This document shows, in pieces, positions 7,640-17,370 of a stretch of 64,000 nt of DNA. Each line of letters begins with the position of its first letter. Position 1 is the stretch's first letter. The stretch covers positions 4,030,001 to 4,094,000 of the forward strand of contig CAWKPF010000002.1 in the NCBI GenBank assembly GCA_963851415.1, in the 5' to 3' direction. Below the pieces are notes generated by a model. It was not told where the DNA came from and made no database searches. It worked only from the letters and a program-made list of their open reading frames with translations. The DNA is from CAWKPF01 sp963851415 (GTDB lineage Bacteria > Acidobacteriota > Thermoanaerobaculia > Multivoradales > Multivoraceae). The translations under genes were made by a program, and so were the position numbers.

Positions 7640-9621
7640 GTGATCAGCGCTCAGCTAGTCGACGATCTACCATCCAGCCGAGACCCGAGTATCAAAGGGC
7701 GTGCGTCGAGTAGGCTTTCGGGGTCTATTCGACGAGGGTCCCCATTGCTCCGGTCCGTGATCGCAGTCCTGTTGGTCCTGACACCATTCCTCGAGGGCGT
7801 CTCCGCTCAGCCCACCGAGGCGGATCTGGAGTGGTTCGAGCAGGAGGTCCGGCCGCTTCTCGCCAAGAGATGCTTGGCCTGCCACGGCCCCGATCGCCAG
7901 CGTTCCGGACTGCGGCTCGATCACATCCAGACGATCCTCGAGGGCGGCGAACGCGGACCGGCGCTCGTGCTCGGAGACCCCGACGCGAGTCTGCTCGTCG
8001 GAGCGGTGCGCTACGACGATCCGGATCTGCAGATGCCGCCGAGCCGCAAGCTCGCGTCCGAGGATCTGGCCACGCTGCAGGAGTGGGTCCGGCGCGGAGC
8101 GCCCTGGCCCGACGAGCCGCCCCCGGCGGCGAACGTCGAGGCAGAGGTCTTCGACCTCGCGGCGAGACGCGCCGAGCACTGGGCCTGGCAGCCGCTCACA
8201 GCACCCCCGGTGCCCGGTGCGGAGCCTGCGGACGACAGCGCCGCCATCGACGCCTTCATCCGGTCTGAGCTCGAGGAAGCCGGACTCGAGCAGGCGCCGG
8301 TCGCCGAGCCCGAGATCCTCGTGCGCCGCCTGTCCTTTGCCCTGCGCGGACTGCCGCCGTCGCCCGACGAGGTTGATGCCTTCCTGCGCGACGGTCGTGT
8401 CGACGCCTGGGAGCGGCTGGTCGATCGCTGGCTGGCGTCGCCTCACCCCGGCGAACGGTGGGGCCGCCACTGGCTCGGTCTCATGCGCTACGCGGAGACA
8501 CACGGGCACGAGTTCGACTACCCGATTCCCGAGGCCTGGCGCTATCGCGACTACGTGATCCGCGCTTTCAATGCGGACGTGCCCTACGACCAGTTTCTGC
8601 GCGAGCACGTGGCCGGAGATCTGCTCCCGGATCCTCGCCGTCACCCGGAGGAGCACTTCAACGAGTCGATCATCGCAACGGGCTTCTGGCACCTCTACCA
8701 GGCCCACCACGGCCCGGTGGACGTGCGCGCGGACGAGGCGGAGCGCGTCGCCAACCAGATCGCCGTCTTCTCGAAGACGTTCCTCGGCCTGACCGTCGCC
8801 TGCGCCCGCTGCCACGATCACAAGTTCGACGCCATCTCCACGGCCGACTACTACGCCCTCAGTGGCTACCTGCAGAGCTCCCGCCGGCAATACGCGCATC
8901 TCGACCCGCGCGGCCGCATCCGCTCGGCGACCGAAGCGATCGAGTCGGTGCGCGAGGAGGCGGCACGGGCGCAGGAGCGACTCACTTTGCCCAGCGATGC
9001 CGCCGGGGCTCTCGTGGTCGCCAGCGGACGACTTCGCGAGGCCGCCGGTCGAAGGCCCTTCGACCCCGAAACCTCCGGCTCCCTACCTGTGACCGCCTGG
9101 GAGCGAGCGCTCGAGGACTCGCGGGTGCAGGCCCCCGGCCACCCGCTCCACTCCTGGTATAGCTCTCGCTGGAGGATGGATTCGGCGACGACAGTCGCCT
9201 CGCCGAAGCGCTCGCGAGCTGGCGCGACCGCAGACCGATCCCGTATCCGAGCGGAGATTCACCTCCAAACGACTCGCCTTCGAAGGCCTCGCCTCCGAAG
9301 GATGCCGAGGTCTTCGCGAACGGGAGCTTCGGCGGCTGGACTCGGTACGGCATGGGCTTCACCGACGACGGAGGCTGGAGCGGCGACGGCCCGCGGGGTC
9401 GCCTCTGGGCCGCGACACCGCACAGCGGGCTCCTCTCCCACCGCCATCAGGGCACGATGCGCTCGCCCACGTTCACGATCACCAGGAAGCACATCCACTA
9501 TCGACTGGCAGGCACGAAGAGCCGGATCCGCCTGATCATCGACGGCTACCACATGGACCGCTACAACCCCCTGATCTTCCAGGAGGTCTTGTTCGACGTC
9601 GAGAGGCGTGTAGGGATTTGC
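7640..9621 (+). pseudogene. PSCyt1/DUF1549 cytochrome-like protein, frameshifted and cut by IS91 copy 3
   Basis: Remnant of a large exported protein of the PSCyt1-DUF1549-DUF1553 type, common in Planctomycetes and Acidobacteriota. A signal segment (SVIAVLLVLTPFLEGVSAQ) precedes the haem-binding motif CLACH in LLAKRCLACHGPDRQRSG. The DUF1549 part follows (LVRRLSFALRGLPPSPDEVD, GERWGRHWLGLMRYAETHG, CARCHDHKFDAI). Near 9163 the frame shifts: the match continues one frame over with LAEALASWRDRRP, FANGSFGGWT and MRSPTFTITRKHIHYRLAGT. It stops around 9620 shortly before IS91 material, so the C-terminal DUF1553 domain is gone. A second CxxCH (CARCH) is present. Function of the family is not firmly established. 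Confidence 0.75.
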
Positions 9622-9820
9622 TTTTCAGACCGTGGGCGGATCGGAGCACTGGCTGCGGCTCGAGAGGACTCGGAGAGCCCCGCGAGCCGTTCGTGGGCTG
9701 CTATCCCCGTCAGGTCAGGCCGTCAACAGCCCCCGAAGAACATCCCCAACCTCGAAGGGCGCCCGAATGTCTCCACCGCAACACAGCTCCGCCAGGAACC
9801 GGCCCCGCCCCGGTCCGGCA

Positions 9821-10590
9821 CTAGCCCTCGGCCGACTCGTACACCAGCTCCCCAACCCCCGGAGGCGCCCGCGACAACGGCTCGGCTTCCTGAGCACCCA
9901 GCCCCACACCCTCCAACAACCGCCGCAGCGAACACACCTCCACCACGAACGCCACGATTCTCATCTCTGCTCCACAGTACGGACACAGCAGAGGATCGAC
10001 CTCATACACCCTCTTGATCAGCCGAGCCCAGGACAGACGGCGGCGACGCCGGGACCGATCCAACTCGGGCGACGACGCGGCGCCCTGGGAAGCTACGGCC
10101 GCCAACTCTGCCTTGCGGCGCTTGCCCCGAGCCGCATTCGAGTACCAACCCCAGTACCGCACCTGCTGCTGACGAGGCTCCGGCACGGGATCGAGAACGC
10201 GAGCTAGAAAGCTCAGCACATCAAGACGCTCGGACTCCCACAACGGGCCACCTCGCCGAGACGGCCGCGGCTGAACCACCACCTCCTCCCGCTGCGCGTC
10301 CCACTCCAAGCGGTCCAAGACGATCGGACACCGAGCCATGTACCGGCCCAGTCGTGCCGCCGCCGCCTTCTCCTCGACCCGCACCCCCGCATGCACCGAG
10401 AACCCGCTGTGCCGCCACGACAACAGCGACTCCACTACCTCCTGGTTGATCTTGCCTCGCTCCACCAGCAGCCGCAGCACCTCGGCCCGCCACAGCCGCT
10501 CCAGAGCCTCTCCATCCACCCACAGCAGGTGCCGGAAACTGCCGTCGGGCAAGAACCCTCCATCCGTGACCAGCAAGTGCACATGCGAGG
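9821..10590 (-). pseudogene. IS91-type transposase, C-terminal fragment, copy 3
   Basis: Third IS91-type fragment, closest to copy 1. It begins within the HUH motif (HVHLLVTDGGFLPDGSFRHL) and is open through LVERGKINQEVVESLLSWRH, VLDRLEWDAQREEVVV, RYWGWYSNAARGKRRK and LLCPYCGAEM to a stop at 9821. The N-terminal third is missing. At the other end, about 9719-9820, is trailing sequence shared with the other copies (for example TCAACAGCCCCCGA). This fragment replaces the C-terminus of the cytochrome-like gene, and its 5' break lies only ~60 bases beyond the stop of the response regulator at 10653. Confidence 0.8.
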
Positions 10591-10652
10591 CGGCTCAGTC
10601 GCCGGCAGGTGCCAGCCAACGATCGACCAGAGCGGCGGAGGTCAATCGTGAA

Positions 10653-12101
10653 TCAGGTGCGAAAGTCCTTCGGTCGCAGCCCGAGCTTGCGCAGCTTCTG
10701 TTGGACGTTCTGGCGGTGCAGACCCAGATCGAGCGCCGCCCGAGACACGTTGCCCCGATGGCGGCGCAGCGCGTCGCTCAGGGTCCTGCGCTCGAAGCTC
10801 TCGATCAAGCGGGCCTTGGCGGTCGCAAAATCCTCCCCGTCTGCACGGTGGGGGCTCCGGGCGTCGGCCCCCGGGGCGGGCTCGATGACCGCCGAGGCCG
10901 CCTCTCTCAACTCACTCGGGAGATCGTGCGCAGTGACGAGGTCTCCGCGACAGAAGATGGTCGCGCGCTCGATGACGTTGGCCAGTTCGCGGACGTTTCC
11001 GGGCCAACGGTAGTCGAGCAGAATCCGCTCGGCGGAGGCGTCGAGACGCAGTCGATCCCCGGCATGGGCTCGAAGGAAGTGCCGAGCGAGTCGAAGCACG
11101 TCGGAGCCGCGCTCGCGCAGCGGTGGAACATCGAGCTCGACCACCCGAAGGCGAAACAGCAGGTCTTCGCGAAAGTTCCCTTCGTTCACTGCCTCACGCA
11201 GATCGCGGTGGGTCGCCGCCAAGACGCGCACATCGACCTCGGTCGATCGGCTCGAGCCGACCGGCTCGACCATTTCCTCCTGCAGCACGCGCAGCAGCTT
11301 CGATTGGGCGCCGAGCGACATGTCGCCGATCTCGTCGAGCAGCAGGGTGCCACCATCGGCTTGCTCGAAGCGTCCCTTTCGATCGCGATCGGCTCCGGTG
11401 AAGGCACCTTTGACGTGGCCGAACAGCTCGCTCTCCACCAGAAGGTCGGGAATCGCCGCGCAGTTCAGCGCGACGAAGGGCTGGCGCGCTCGTCGGCTGT
11501 GGGCGTGGATCTGCCGGGCGACCAGCTCCTTTCCCGTGCCCGACTCTCCGAAGATCACGACGCTCGCACGACTCGGCGCCACCCGCTCGATCGCGTCGAT
11601 CAATGCCACCATCGGGGCCGATTCTCCGATCAGTGTGTGGTCTCCGGCGAGTCGATCGAGCTCTGCCTCGAGGAAGTCGGCCCGGCGCACGAGCTGCCGA
11701 TGCTCGAGGGTCCGCCGGACGACCAGTCGGAGCTCGTCGATATCGAAGGGTTTGCTCAGATAGTCGCTGGCTCCGGCCTTCACCGCCGCTACCGCCGAGC
11801 GCACGCTGGCGTCGGCCGTCACCACGACCACAGGAGGCGAGCGGTCGAGCTCTGCGATGCGATCGAGTGTCGTGAGGCCATCCATCCCGGGCATGCGCAG
11901 ATCGAGCAGCACGAGATCGATCCCCTTTCCCGGGCGCTCGAGCACATGGAGGCACTCGGTGCCGTCCGCCGCCTCCAGGAGCGTGTACTGGCCGTCCTTC
12001 GAGAGCGCGCGCACGACGCCACGCCGCGCAGCCGGCTCGTCGTCGCACACCAGGATTCGCCGTGGCGGCGTCGAGCCGTCTTCGGGTGGGAGCTCGGTCA
12101 T
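10653..12101 (-). CDS. NtrC-family sigma-54-dependent response regulator
   Basis: 482-residue activator of sigma-54 promoters, phosphorylated by the adjacent kinase. The receiver domain (about residues 14-130) has the phosphoacceptor Asp in LVLLDLRMPGMDG and Lys in YLSKPFD. The AAA+ domain (about 155-390) has Walker A GESGTGKE, the sigma-54 contact loop GAFTGA, and LLLDEIGDM. The C-terminal Fis-type helix-turn-helix is GNVSRAALDLGLHRQNVQQK. All key residues are present. ATG at 12101 overlaps the kinase stop (ATGA). Targets are unknown; no clear sigma-54 site was identified in the window. Confidence 0.93.
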   Translation of the reverse strand: MTELPPEDGSTPPRRILVCDDEPAARRGVVRALSKDGQYTLLEAADGTECLHVLERPGKGIDLVLLDLRMPGMDGLTTLDRIAELDRSPPVVVVTADASVRSAVAAVKAGASDYLSKPFDIDELRLVVRRTLEHRQLVRRADFLEAELDRLAGDHTLIGESAPMVALIDAIERVAPSRASVVIFGESGTGKELVARQIHAHSRRARQPFVALNCAAIPDLLVESELFGHVKGAFTGADRDRKGRFEQADGGTLLLDEIGDMSLGAQSKLLRVLQEEMVEPVGSSRSTEVDVRVLAATHRDLREAVNEGNFREDLLFRLRVVELDVPPLRERGSDVLRLARHFLRAHAGDRLRLDASAERILLDYRWPGNVRELANVIERATIFCRGDLVTAHDLPSELREAASAVIEPAPGADARSPHRADGEDFATAKARLIESFERRTLSDALRRHRGNVSRAALDLGLHRQNVQQKLRKLGLRPKDFRT

Positions 12102-14314
12102 CGCGTCGCCTCCGGGCCGACCCCTCGGGTGTGGGGAGCTGGCACGTGCAGGGTGAATCGGATCGCCTGGTCCCGGTTCTCGAGGGTCAGCTCGCCTCCG
12201 AGCTCGGCCGCGCGCTGGCGGACCAGGGCCAGCCCGAGCCCGGTGCTGCCGGGACGACGGTTACCGACAAAGGGCTCGAAGAGTCGTCGGGCCAGGTCAG
12301 GCTCGATCGGGTCTCCGGCGTTCTCGGTCCAGAACTCGACGCCTGTCGAAGGGTCGTCTGAAGGGCGGAGCCCGATCGACACGGTGCTGCCGGCCGGTGC
12401 ATGCTCGATGGCGTTGAGCACGAGGTTGAGCGTCGCGGTCTGCCATGAGGAGGCCTTGCCGGGAGCCGAGACCCCAGAAGTCAGAGCGGAGCGGTCCAGC
12501 TCGATTGCCCTTCGTTTGGCTTCGTGATCGAGGACCCGCAGCGTGCGCTGGAGCAGAGTGGAGAGGTCGACACGCTCGGTTCCGTCCAGATCCGGGTCGA
12601 GGGGTGCCGGTCCCGCGAAGGCCAACACCTCACGTGCAACTTCATCGAGTCGATCGATCTGGTCGACGATCAGGCCGAGGTCTTCCGCTCGTTCCCCTCC
12701 CGGTCGCTCCCTTTCGAGCTCCTCCTGCACCGTTTGCGCGAGTGACTTCATGGCCGAGAGAGGATTCTTCAGCTCGTGAGCCAGGGCCGCAGAGACCTGT
12801 CCGAGTGCGCCGAGTCGTTCGCGATCGGCCAGCGCTCGCTCCGAGGCGAGCCGCTCTTCGGTGAGACGCCGCATCTCGATGGTGGTCGAGAGCTGGCCCA
12901 GCAGGAGCTCTACGGCACGCATCTCGGCTTCCTGATAGCCACCTCCGCCCCGAGAGGCGAACAACCCCAGGAGCCACTCCGTCCGGTTTCCGATACGCAA
13001 CGGAAGCACCGCGTGCAGACCGCCGTGGAGCAGGGCGGCGGCGAGCTCCGGGCTCGGTGCGTCGAGACGATTGAAGCCTCGTGGGTTCTCGGCAAAGTGA
13101 TCGCGCAGCCGGGGTAGCCAGGGAGCCTCCTGCGTCGAGTCGTACCCAGCGTCCACGTCGGCACGGAGGAAGCGGGCTTCCGTGTCGAGCCACCGCCCGA
13201 TCTCCTGGACGGTCAGTGTACGCAGGGTCTCCTCGGTACCGTCCAGGGTGCGAATCCGACTCGCAACGCTCTCCACTTCGGCAGGGGTGATGCGCTTCTC
13301 GAACAGGGCCCGGAAGCGCGGGTGGAGGTCGGCCCACTCCGCGAGTGGACTCCAGAGGATCGCAGCGGCGAGCGCCGCCAGAATGCCGAGAGCGGCGAAA
13401 CGTCGAAAGGACTCGGTGTCGGCGACGCCCCCGAAGGCCCCGATGAGCATCGTGAGGAGGACCAATCCGATGACCAGGGTGAAGTGACGCAGCGAGCGCA
13501 TGGAGAGTGAGAGACGCAGCAGGTTGTAGCGCTGGACGAAATAGACGAAGCAGGCCCCTAGAAGTAGCCCCGACAGCTCGAGCCCGAGGGCCCAGAGCGA
13601 ATCTGCCCAGCGGGGGGAGAGTGCCGAGCGGACGATGCCGCCCGCGGCGAGCAGTGCGACCGTGAGGACCAGGGTCCACAGGAGAGATCGGGCGAAGATC
13701 CGCAGCTCGGGGTCCGGGGTCAGCCGTCGCACCCGCGCGAGCAGCGTGCCGGCCAACAGCGATGCCGCCGCCGCGTGAGTCAGCAGCAGCGGATAGAGGG
13801 ACCAGGCCTGCTCGCTCATCGAGCGACCGTTGCGGTCGAGGATGGCGAGGGTCGGTACCACCAGGGGGAACAGCGGAATCCAGGCCAGGATCGGCCAGAG
13901 GGGGGAGGGAGTCCGGCTGGAGCTCCCCGAGGCGGGGTGACCGGGGTCGAAGGCTGGCAGGGCACGACAGGTGTGGACCAGGAGCGGCCACGAGACGAGC
14001 CAACAGGACGCTCTTGCGAAGTCGAGAACGCTCTTGACCCTCGAGGCCCGGAGCGCTCCGCGTGTCGCGTCGCCGAGCAGCAGCGGTCCGAGGGAGACCG
14101 CCAGCGAAAGGGCGAAGAAGGCGGTGAGGGAGAGCGTGAGTGCGCGCGAGGACCAGCCGGGAAGCGCCGACGGTTGGCGCAGCAGCTCCCGACTCAGAAA
14201 GCCGTAGAGCAGGGTGCCGACCAGCAAGGCCAGCAGGTGGCCATAGAGCAAGGGGTCGTTGTGCACGGCGGAGAGGGACACATCGAGCCTCGGAGAAGGA
14301 GCGGCGGAGTGCAC
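12098..14314 (-). CDS. Membrane sensor histidine kinase with GAF-like domain
   Basis: 738-residue kinase paired with the NtrC-type regulator. About eight hydrophobic helices fill residues 20-320, then a GAF-like segment (about 340-490). The dimerisation/phosphoacceptor helix has His in AALAHELKNPLSAMKSLAQT. The ATPase has the N box TLNLVLNAIEHA and the G2 box STGLGLALVRQRAAELGG. The order multi-helix membrane region, GAF, HisKA, HATPase recalls the PrsK kinases of exosortase systems, but no exosortase or PEP-CTERM gene is nearby, so I do not use that name. The start is GTG at 14314. The ligand or stress sensed is not evident. Confidence 0.9.
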   Translation of the reverse strand: MHSAAPSPRLDVSLSAVHNDPLLYGHLLALLVGTLLYGFLSRELLRQPSALPGWSSRALTLSLTAFFALSLAVSLGPLLLGDATRGALRASRVKSVLDFARASCWLVSWPLLVHTCRALPAFDPGHPASGSSSRTPSPLWPILAWIPLFPLVVPTLAILDRNGRSMSEQAWSLYPLLLTHAAAASLLAGTLLARVRRLTPDPELRIFARSLLWTLVLTVALLAAGGIVRSALSPRWADSLWALGLELSGLLLGACFVYFVQRYNLLRLSLSMRSLRHFTLVIGLVLLTMLIGAFGGVADTESFRRFAALGILAALAAAILWSPLAEWADLHPRFRALFEKRITPAEVESVASRIRTLDGTEETLRTLTVQEIGRWLDTEARFLRADVDAGYDSTQEAPWLPRLRDHFAENPRGFNRLDAPSPELAAALLHGGLHAVLPLRIGNRTEWLLGLFASRGGGGYQEAEMRAVELLLGQLSTTIEMRRLTEERLASERALADRERLGALGQVSAALAHELKNPLSAMKSLAQTVQEELERERPGGERAEDLGLIVDQIDRLDEVAREVLAFAGPAPLDPDLDGTERVDLSTLLQRTLRVLDHEAKRRAIELDRSALTSGVSAPGKASSWQTATLNLVLNAIEHAPAGSTVSIGLRPSDDPSTGVEFWTENAGDPIEPDLARRLFEPFVGNRRPGSTGLGLALVRQRAAELGGELTLENRDQAIRFTLHVPAPHTRGVGPEATR

Positions 14315-14429
14315 CCTGACAGTGCACCAGTCGAGAGACTAGCAGTCGGCCCTCCAGCCGGAGCGGCCGACGATCGCGGTGCCGTGCGTAGCGATCAGGC
14401 CCGAGCCGGGAGAGAAGGACGCGCTCGGC

Positions 14430-15281
14430 TCACGGCGCCGAAGGCAGAGAGCCGGGAGGCGCGAGGAGCAGGGTGGGATCGACCCGTGCCCCCTGCCAGC
14501 GCAACCCGAAGTGGAGATGCGGGCCGGTGGAGCGGCCGGTCGATCCCACCTTTCCGATCAGCTGGCCACGCTCGAGGCTTTCCCCGGGCTCGACCAGAAT
14601 CTCGCTGAGGTGAAAGTACATCGAGATCAGGCCGCCCCCATGATCGATGAATACGCTCTTGCCAGCGAAAAAGTGATCCTCGGCCAGGGCGACCTGTCCG
14701 CCCCCTGCCGCGTGGACCGGCGCGCCAGCGGCCGCGGAGTAGTCCCGGCCGGTGTGCGGGCTGCGTGGCTGGCCGTTGATGAAGCGGCGGGAGCCGAAGC
14801 GGCCGCCCTCGGGCAACGGCACCAGGGGGGGTGCGAGCGGCAGGGTGAACTCCGGCTCTCCCTCGCGTTGCCACAGGGCCGCGATGCGCTGATTCTCGCG
14901 CTCCACGCGAGCGAGGTCTTCGGCAGACAGGTCGACCTTGCTCTGGTCCTTGATGGTCAGACGTTGGACGGGATAGGGGTAGTCGCCGATCGTGAGAAGG
15001 AGCTCTTCGTAGCGCCCGTCCTCGAAGGTGCGCATCGCCTGAAGGTCGGTCTCGGAAAGCAGGTCGACGGGAAGGAAGCAGCTGTCGTCGATGGCTGCCC
15101 AGCTGCGTTCGCCCAGATGACAGGTCTGGGTGCCGGGGGCGCTCCATCGGACCACCGAGCCGGGAGCCACGGTGACTCGTGGCTGGGCGGCGGCCGGAGC
15201 GGTCGGATTGCACAGGCCCAACGGGACCGCCAGGGCCAGACCCTGGAGGAGGAGGACGGATCTCGAGGATGCTCGGTTCAT
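14430..15281 (-). CDS. Exported M23-family (LytM) metallopeptidase
   Basis: 283-residue exported protein. A signal peptide (SVLLLQGLALAVPLGLC, cleaved near APAAAQ) is followed by a variable N-terminal part and a C-terminal M23 domain of the type that cuts peptidoglycan crosslinks. Zinc ligands are visible as His and Asp in SPHTGRDYSA and His-x-His in STGPHLHFGLRWQG; the third catalytic His lies in LISMYFHLSEI. The start is taken as ATG at 15281, 8 bases after the stop of the upstream synthetase, which puts the signal peptide at the N-terminus. All motifs expected for an active enzyme are present. Its role could be cell-wall turnover or spacing; nothing in the neighbours decides. Confidence 0.85.
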   Translation of the reverse strand: MNRASSRSVLLLQGLALAVPLGLCNPTAPAAAQPRVTVAPGSVVRWSAPGTQTCHLGERSWAAIDDSCFLPVDLLSETDLQAMRTFEDGRYEELLLTIGDYPYPVQRLTIKDQSKVDLSAEDLARVERENQRIAALWQREGEPEFTLPLAPPLVPLPEGGRFGSRRFINGQPRSPHTGRDYSAAAGAPVHAAGGGQVALAEDHFFAGKSVFIDHGGGLISMYFHLSEILVEPGESLERGQLIGKVGSTGRSTGPHLHFGLRWQGARVDPTLLLAPPGSLPSAP

Positions 15282-15288
15282 CGACAGC

Positions 15289-17262
15289 TCAACTCCTGGA
15301 TTCCCCTGCGTCGGATTCCCGACGGGGGATCGCATCGATTGCCTCTGGATTCTGTACCGAGGAGAGGTCGCCGAGATCGGCTTCGCCGAGATACCGGGCG
15401 CGGACCAGGCGACGCAGGATCTTGGCGCTCCTCGTCTTGGGCAGATCGTCCACGAAGACGATCCCGCCGGGCCGATCGACCTTCCCGAGCCGAACGACGA
15501 CTGTGGCCTCCAACTCGCTACGCAGCGTCTCACTCGGTGCCACGCCGGGAGCGAGGACCGCGAAGCAGACGATTTCCGTGCCCTTGATGTCGTGAGGAAC
15601 TCCGATCGCCGCCGCCTCGGTCACGCGGCCGGTCTCGATCAGTGCGCCTTCGAGCTCTGCCGGTCCGATTCGTCGGCCTGCGACGTTCAGTGTGTCGTCA
15701 GAGCGCCCCTGAAGGAACCACTGCCCATCGTCGTCGATCAGTGCCCAGTCGCCGTGGTTCCACACGTCGGGCCATCGCGACCAGTAGGCCTCGAGATAGC
15801 GCTCGGGGTCGCCCCAGAGGCCGCGCGTCATCGACGGTGCCGGCTCGGTCGCGACCAGGTATCCCACCTCTCCCCGCACGGAGTGCCCCTGTTCGTCGAA
15901 GACGTCGACCGCCATCCCCAGTCCGGGTCCCACCAGCGTGCACGGCTTGAGTGGATCGATCGGCAGGGGAGAGAGGAAGCAGCCGATGATGTCGGTGCCA
16001 CCCGAGATGTTGATCACGGGGCAACGGCCGCCGCCGACATGCTCGAAATACCATTGCCACGATTCGAGGTCCCAGGGCTCACCGGTGGATCCCAGAATGC
16101 GCAGCGAGGACAGATCGTGACGCTCGATCTCCTCGGTGCCGAATCCCATCAACATCCGGATCGCGGTGGGCGACACCCCGAACACCGTGATGCGATGCTG
16201 CGCGAGCAGTCGCCACAGCTGGTCGCTCGCGGGCCAGTCGAGTCCGCCCTCGTAGATGAAGACGCAGGCGCCGTGGAAGAGTCCGCCGAGGATCGACCAG
16301 GGGCCCATCATCCAACCGATATCGGTGAACCAGAAGAAGCGATCCTGCGGCTTCATATCGAAGGCGTAGCCGACTTCCTTGGCCAGCTGAACCATGGTGC
16401 CGGCGTGAGAATGCACGGTCCCCTTGGGCCTTCCGGTCGTGCCCGAGGTGTACAGGATCAGCGCCGGATCCATCGATTCCATCTCGGCCGTTTCGGTGCG
16501 GCCGCGACCGGAGGCGAGAAAGTCGAGCCATTCGTGGTCCCGACCTTCCTCGGGCTCCGGGCCGCGAGAGGGCTCGTCCCCAGCACGGCGACGCACCAGG
16601 ACGACGCTCTCCAGGCTCGGGCACTGCGCAGCAGCCTCCTGGGCGGCGGGCCAGATCGGGATCCGCTTCCCGCGGCGGGTCGAGGCGTCTGCCGTGAAGA
16701 GTAGCCTGGCCTCGGCGTCCTGGATGCGTTCGGCGAGAGCGGCAGGGGCGTAACCCGAGAACACGGGAATGAAGATCGCGCCGACGTCGAGCGTGGCGAG
16801 CAGTTGTACGACGACCTCGGTCACCATCGGCATGTAGGCGGCGACCCGATCACCACGGCCGATGCCCAGCCGACGCATGGCGGAGGCGCAGCGCTTCACC
16901 TCGGCTGCCAGCGTTCGAAAGGTGTAGGAGACCTGCTCCCCGGTCTCGCTGAGGCCGACGAGGCAGAGGTCGTCGCCATGCTCACTCACATGGCGACCGA
17001 GCACGTTGTCGACGATGTTGAGACGTCCCCCGCTGAACCAATCGGTCCAGGGCACTCCCTTCGAGGTGTCTCGAACGACGTCGAACGGCCGCCGGAACTC
17101 GATTCCCAGATCTTCGATCACTGCCGGCCAGAACCAGTCCGGATCAGTCGCCGAGCGACGTCGCAGTTCGTCCACATCGTCGATGTGGTGTCGACGCATC
17201 AGGCGACTGACGTTGGACTCGGCGAGCAGCTCGGCGGAGGGGTGCCAGACGAAGGAACTCAA
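15289..17262 (-). CDS. Acyl-CoA (acetyl/acetoacetyl-CoA type) synthetase
   Basis: 657-residue AMP-forming acyl-CoA synthetase that activates a carboxylic acid with ATP and CoA. It has the N-terminal ACAS extension (VPWTDWFSGGRLNIVDNVL), the P-loop LILYTSGTTGRPKGTVHSHA and the acceptor block GWMMGPWSILGGL. NISGGTDIIGCFL and DDTLNVAGRRIGPAELEGAL follow, and the C-terminal catalytic Lys is in KTRSAKILRRLV. Length and motifs fit the acetyl-CoA/acetoacetyl-CoA synthetase group; which acid is used is not clear. The start is TTG at 17262, with GGAG about 7 bases upstream. The transporter gene at 17371 is divergent. Confidence 0.88.
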   Translation of the reverse strand: MSSFVWHPSAELLAESNVSRLMRRHHIDDVDELRRRSATDPDWFWPAVIEDLGIEFRRPFDVVRDTSKGVPWTDWFSGGRLNIVDNVLGRHVSEHGDDLCLVGLSETGEQVSYTFRTLAAEVKRCASAMRRLGIGRGDRVAAYMPMVTEVVVQLLATLDVGAIFIPVFSGYAPAALAERIQDAEARLLFTADASTRRGKRIPIWPAAQEAAAQCPSLESVVLVRRRAGDEPSRGPEPEEGRDHEWLDFLASGRGRTETAEMESMDPALILYTSGTTGRPKGTVHSHAGTMVQLAKEVGYAFDMKPQDRFFWFTDIGWMMGPWSILGGLFHGACVFIYEGGLDWPASDQLWRLLAQHRITVFGVSPTAIRMLMGFGTEEIERHDLSSLRILGSTGEPWDLESWQWYFEHVGGGRCPVINISGGTDIIGCFLSPLPIDPLKPCTLVGPGLGMAVDVFDEQGHSVRGEVGYLVATEPAPSMTRGLWGDPERYLEAYWSRWPDVWNHGDWALIDDDGQWFLQGRSDDTLNVAGRRIGPAELEGALIETGRVTEAAAIGVPHDIKGTEIVCFAVLAPGVAPSETLRSELEATVVVRLGKVDRPGGIVFVDDLPKTRSAKILRRLVRARYLGEADLGDLSSVQNPEAIDAIPRRESDAGESRS

Positions 17263-17370
17263 GAGGAACTCCGGGAAGTGACAGTGGTGATCGTACCCGA
17301 ATCGCTGTGCTACGCTGCCTTGCGTTTCATCGAGTCAGGCTGAGGGTCTTCCGCCGAGCGGTTCTATTCG

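Noticed and set aside
7667..8899. 410-codon open frame on the minus strand
   Set aside because: Mirror of the cytochrome-like gene; no recognisable motif and no ribosome site.
10338..12527. 729-codon open frame on the plus strand
   Set aside because: Antisense to IS91 copy 3, the response regulator and the end of the kinase, all of which have intact motifs.
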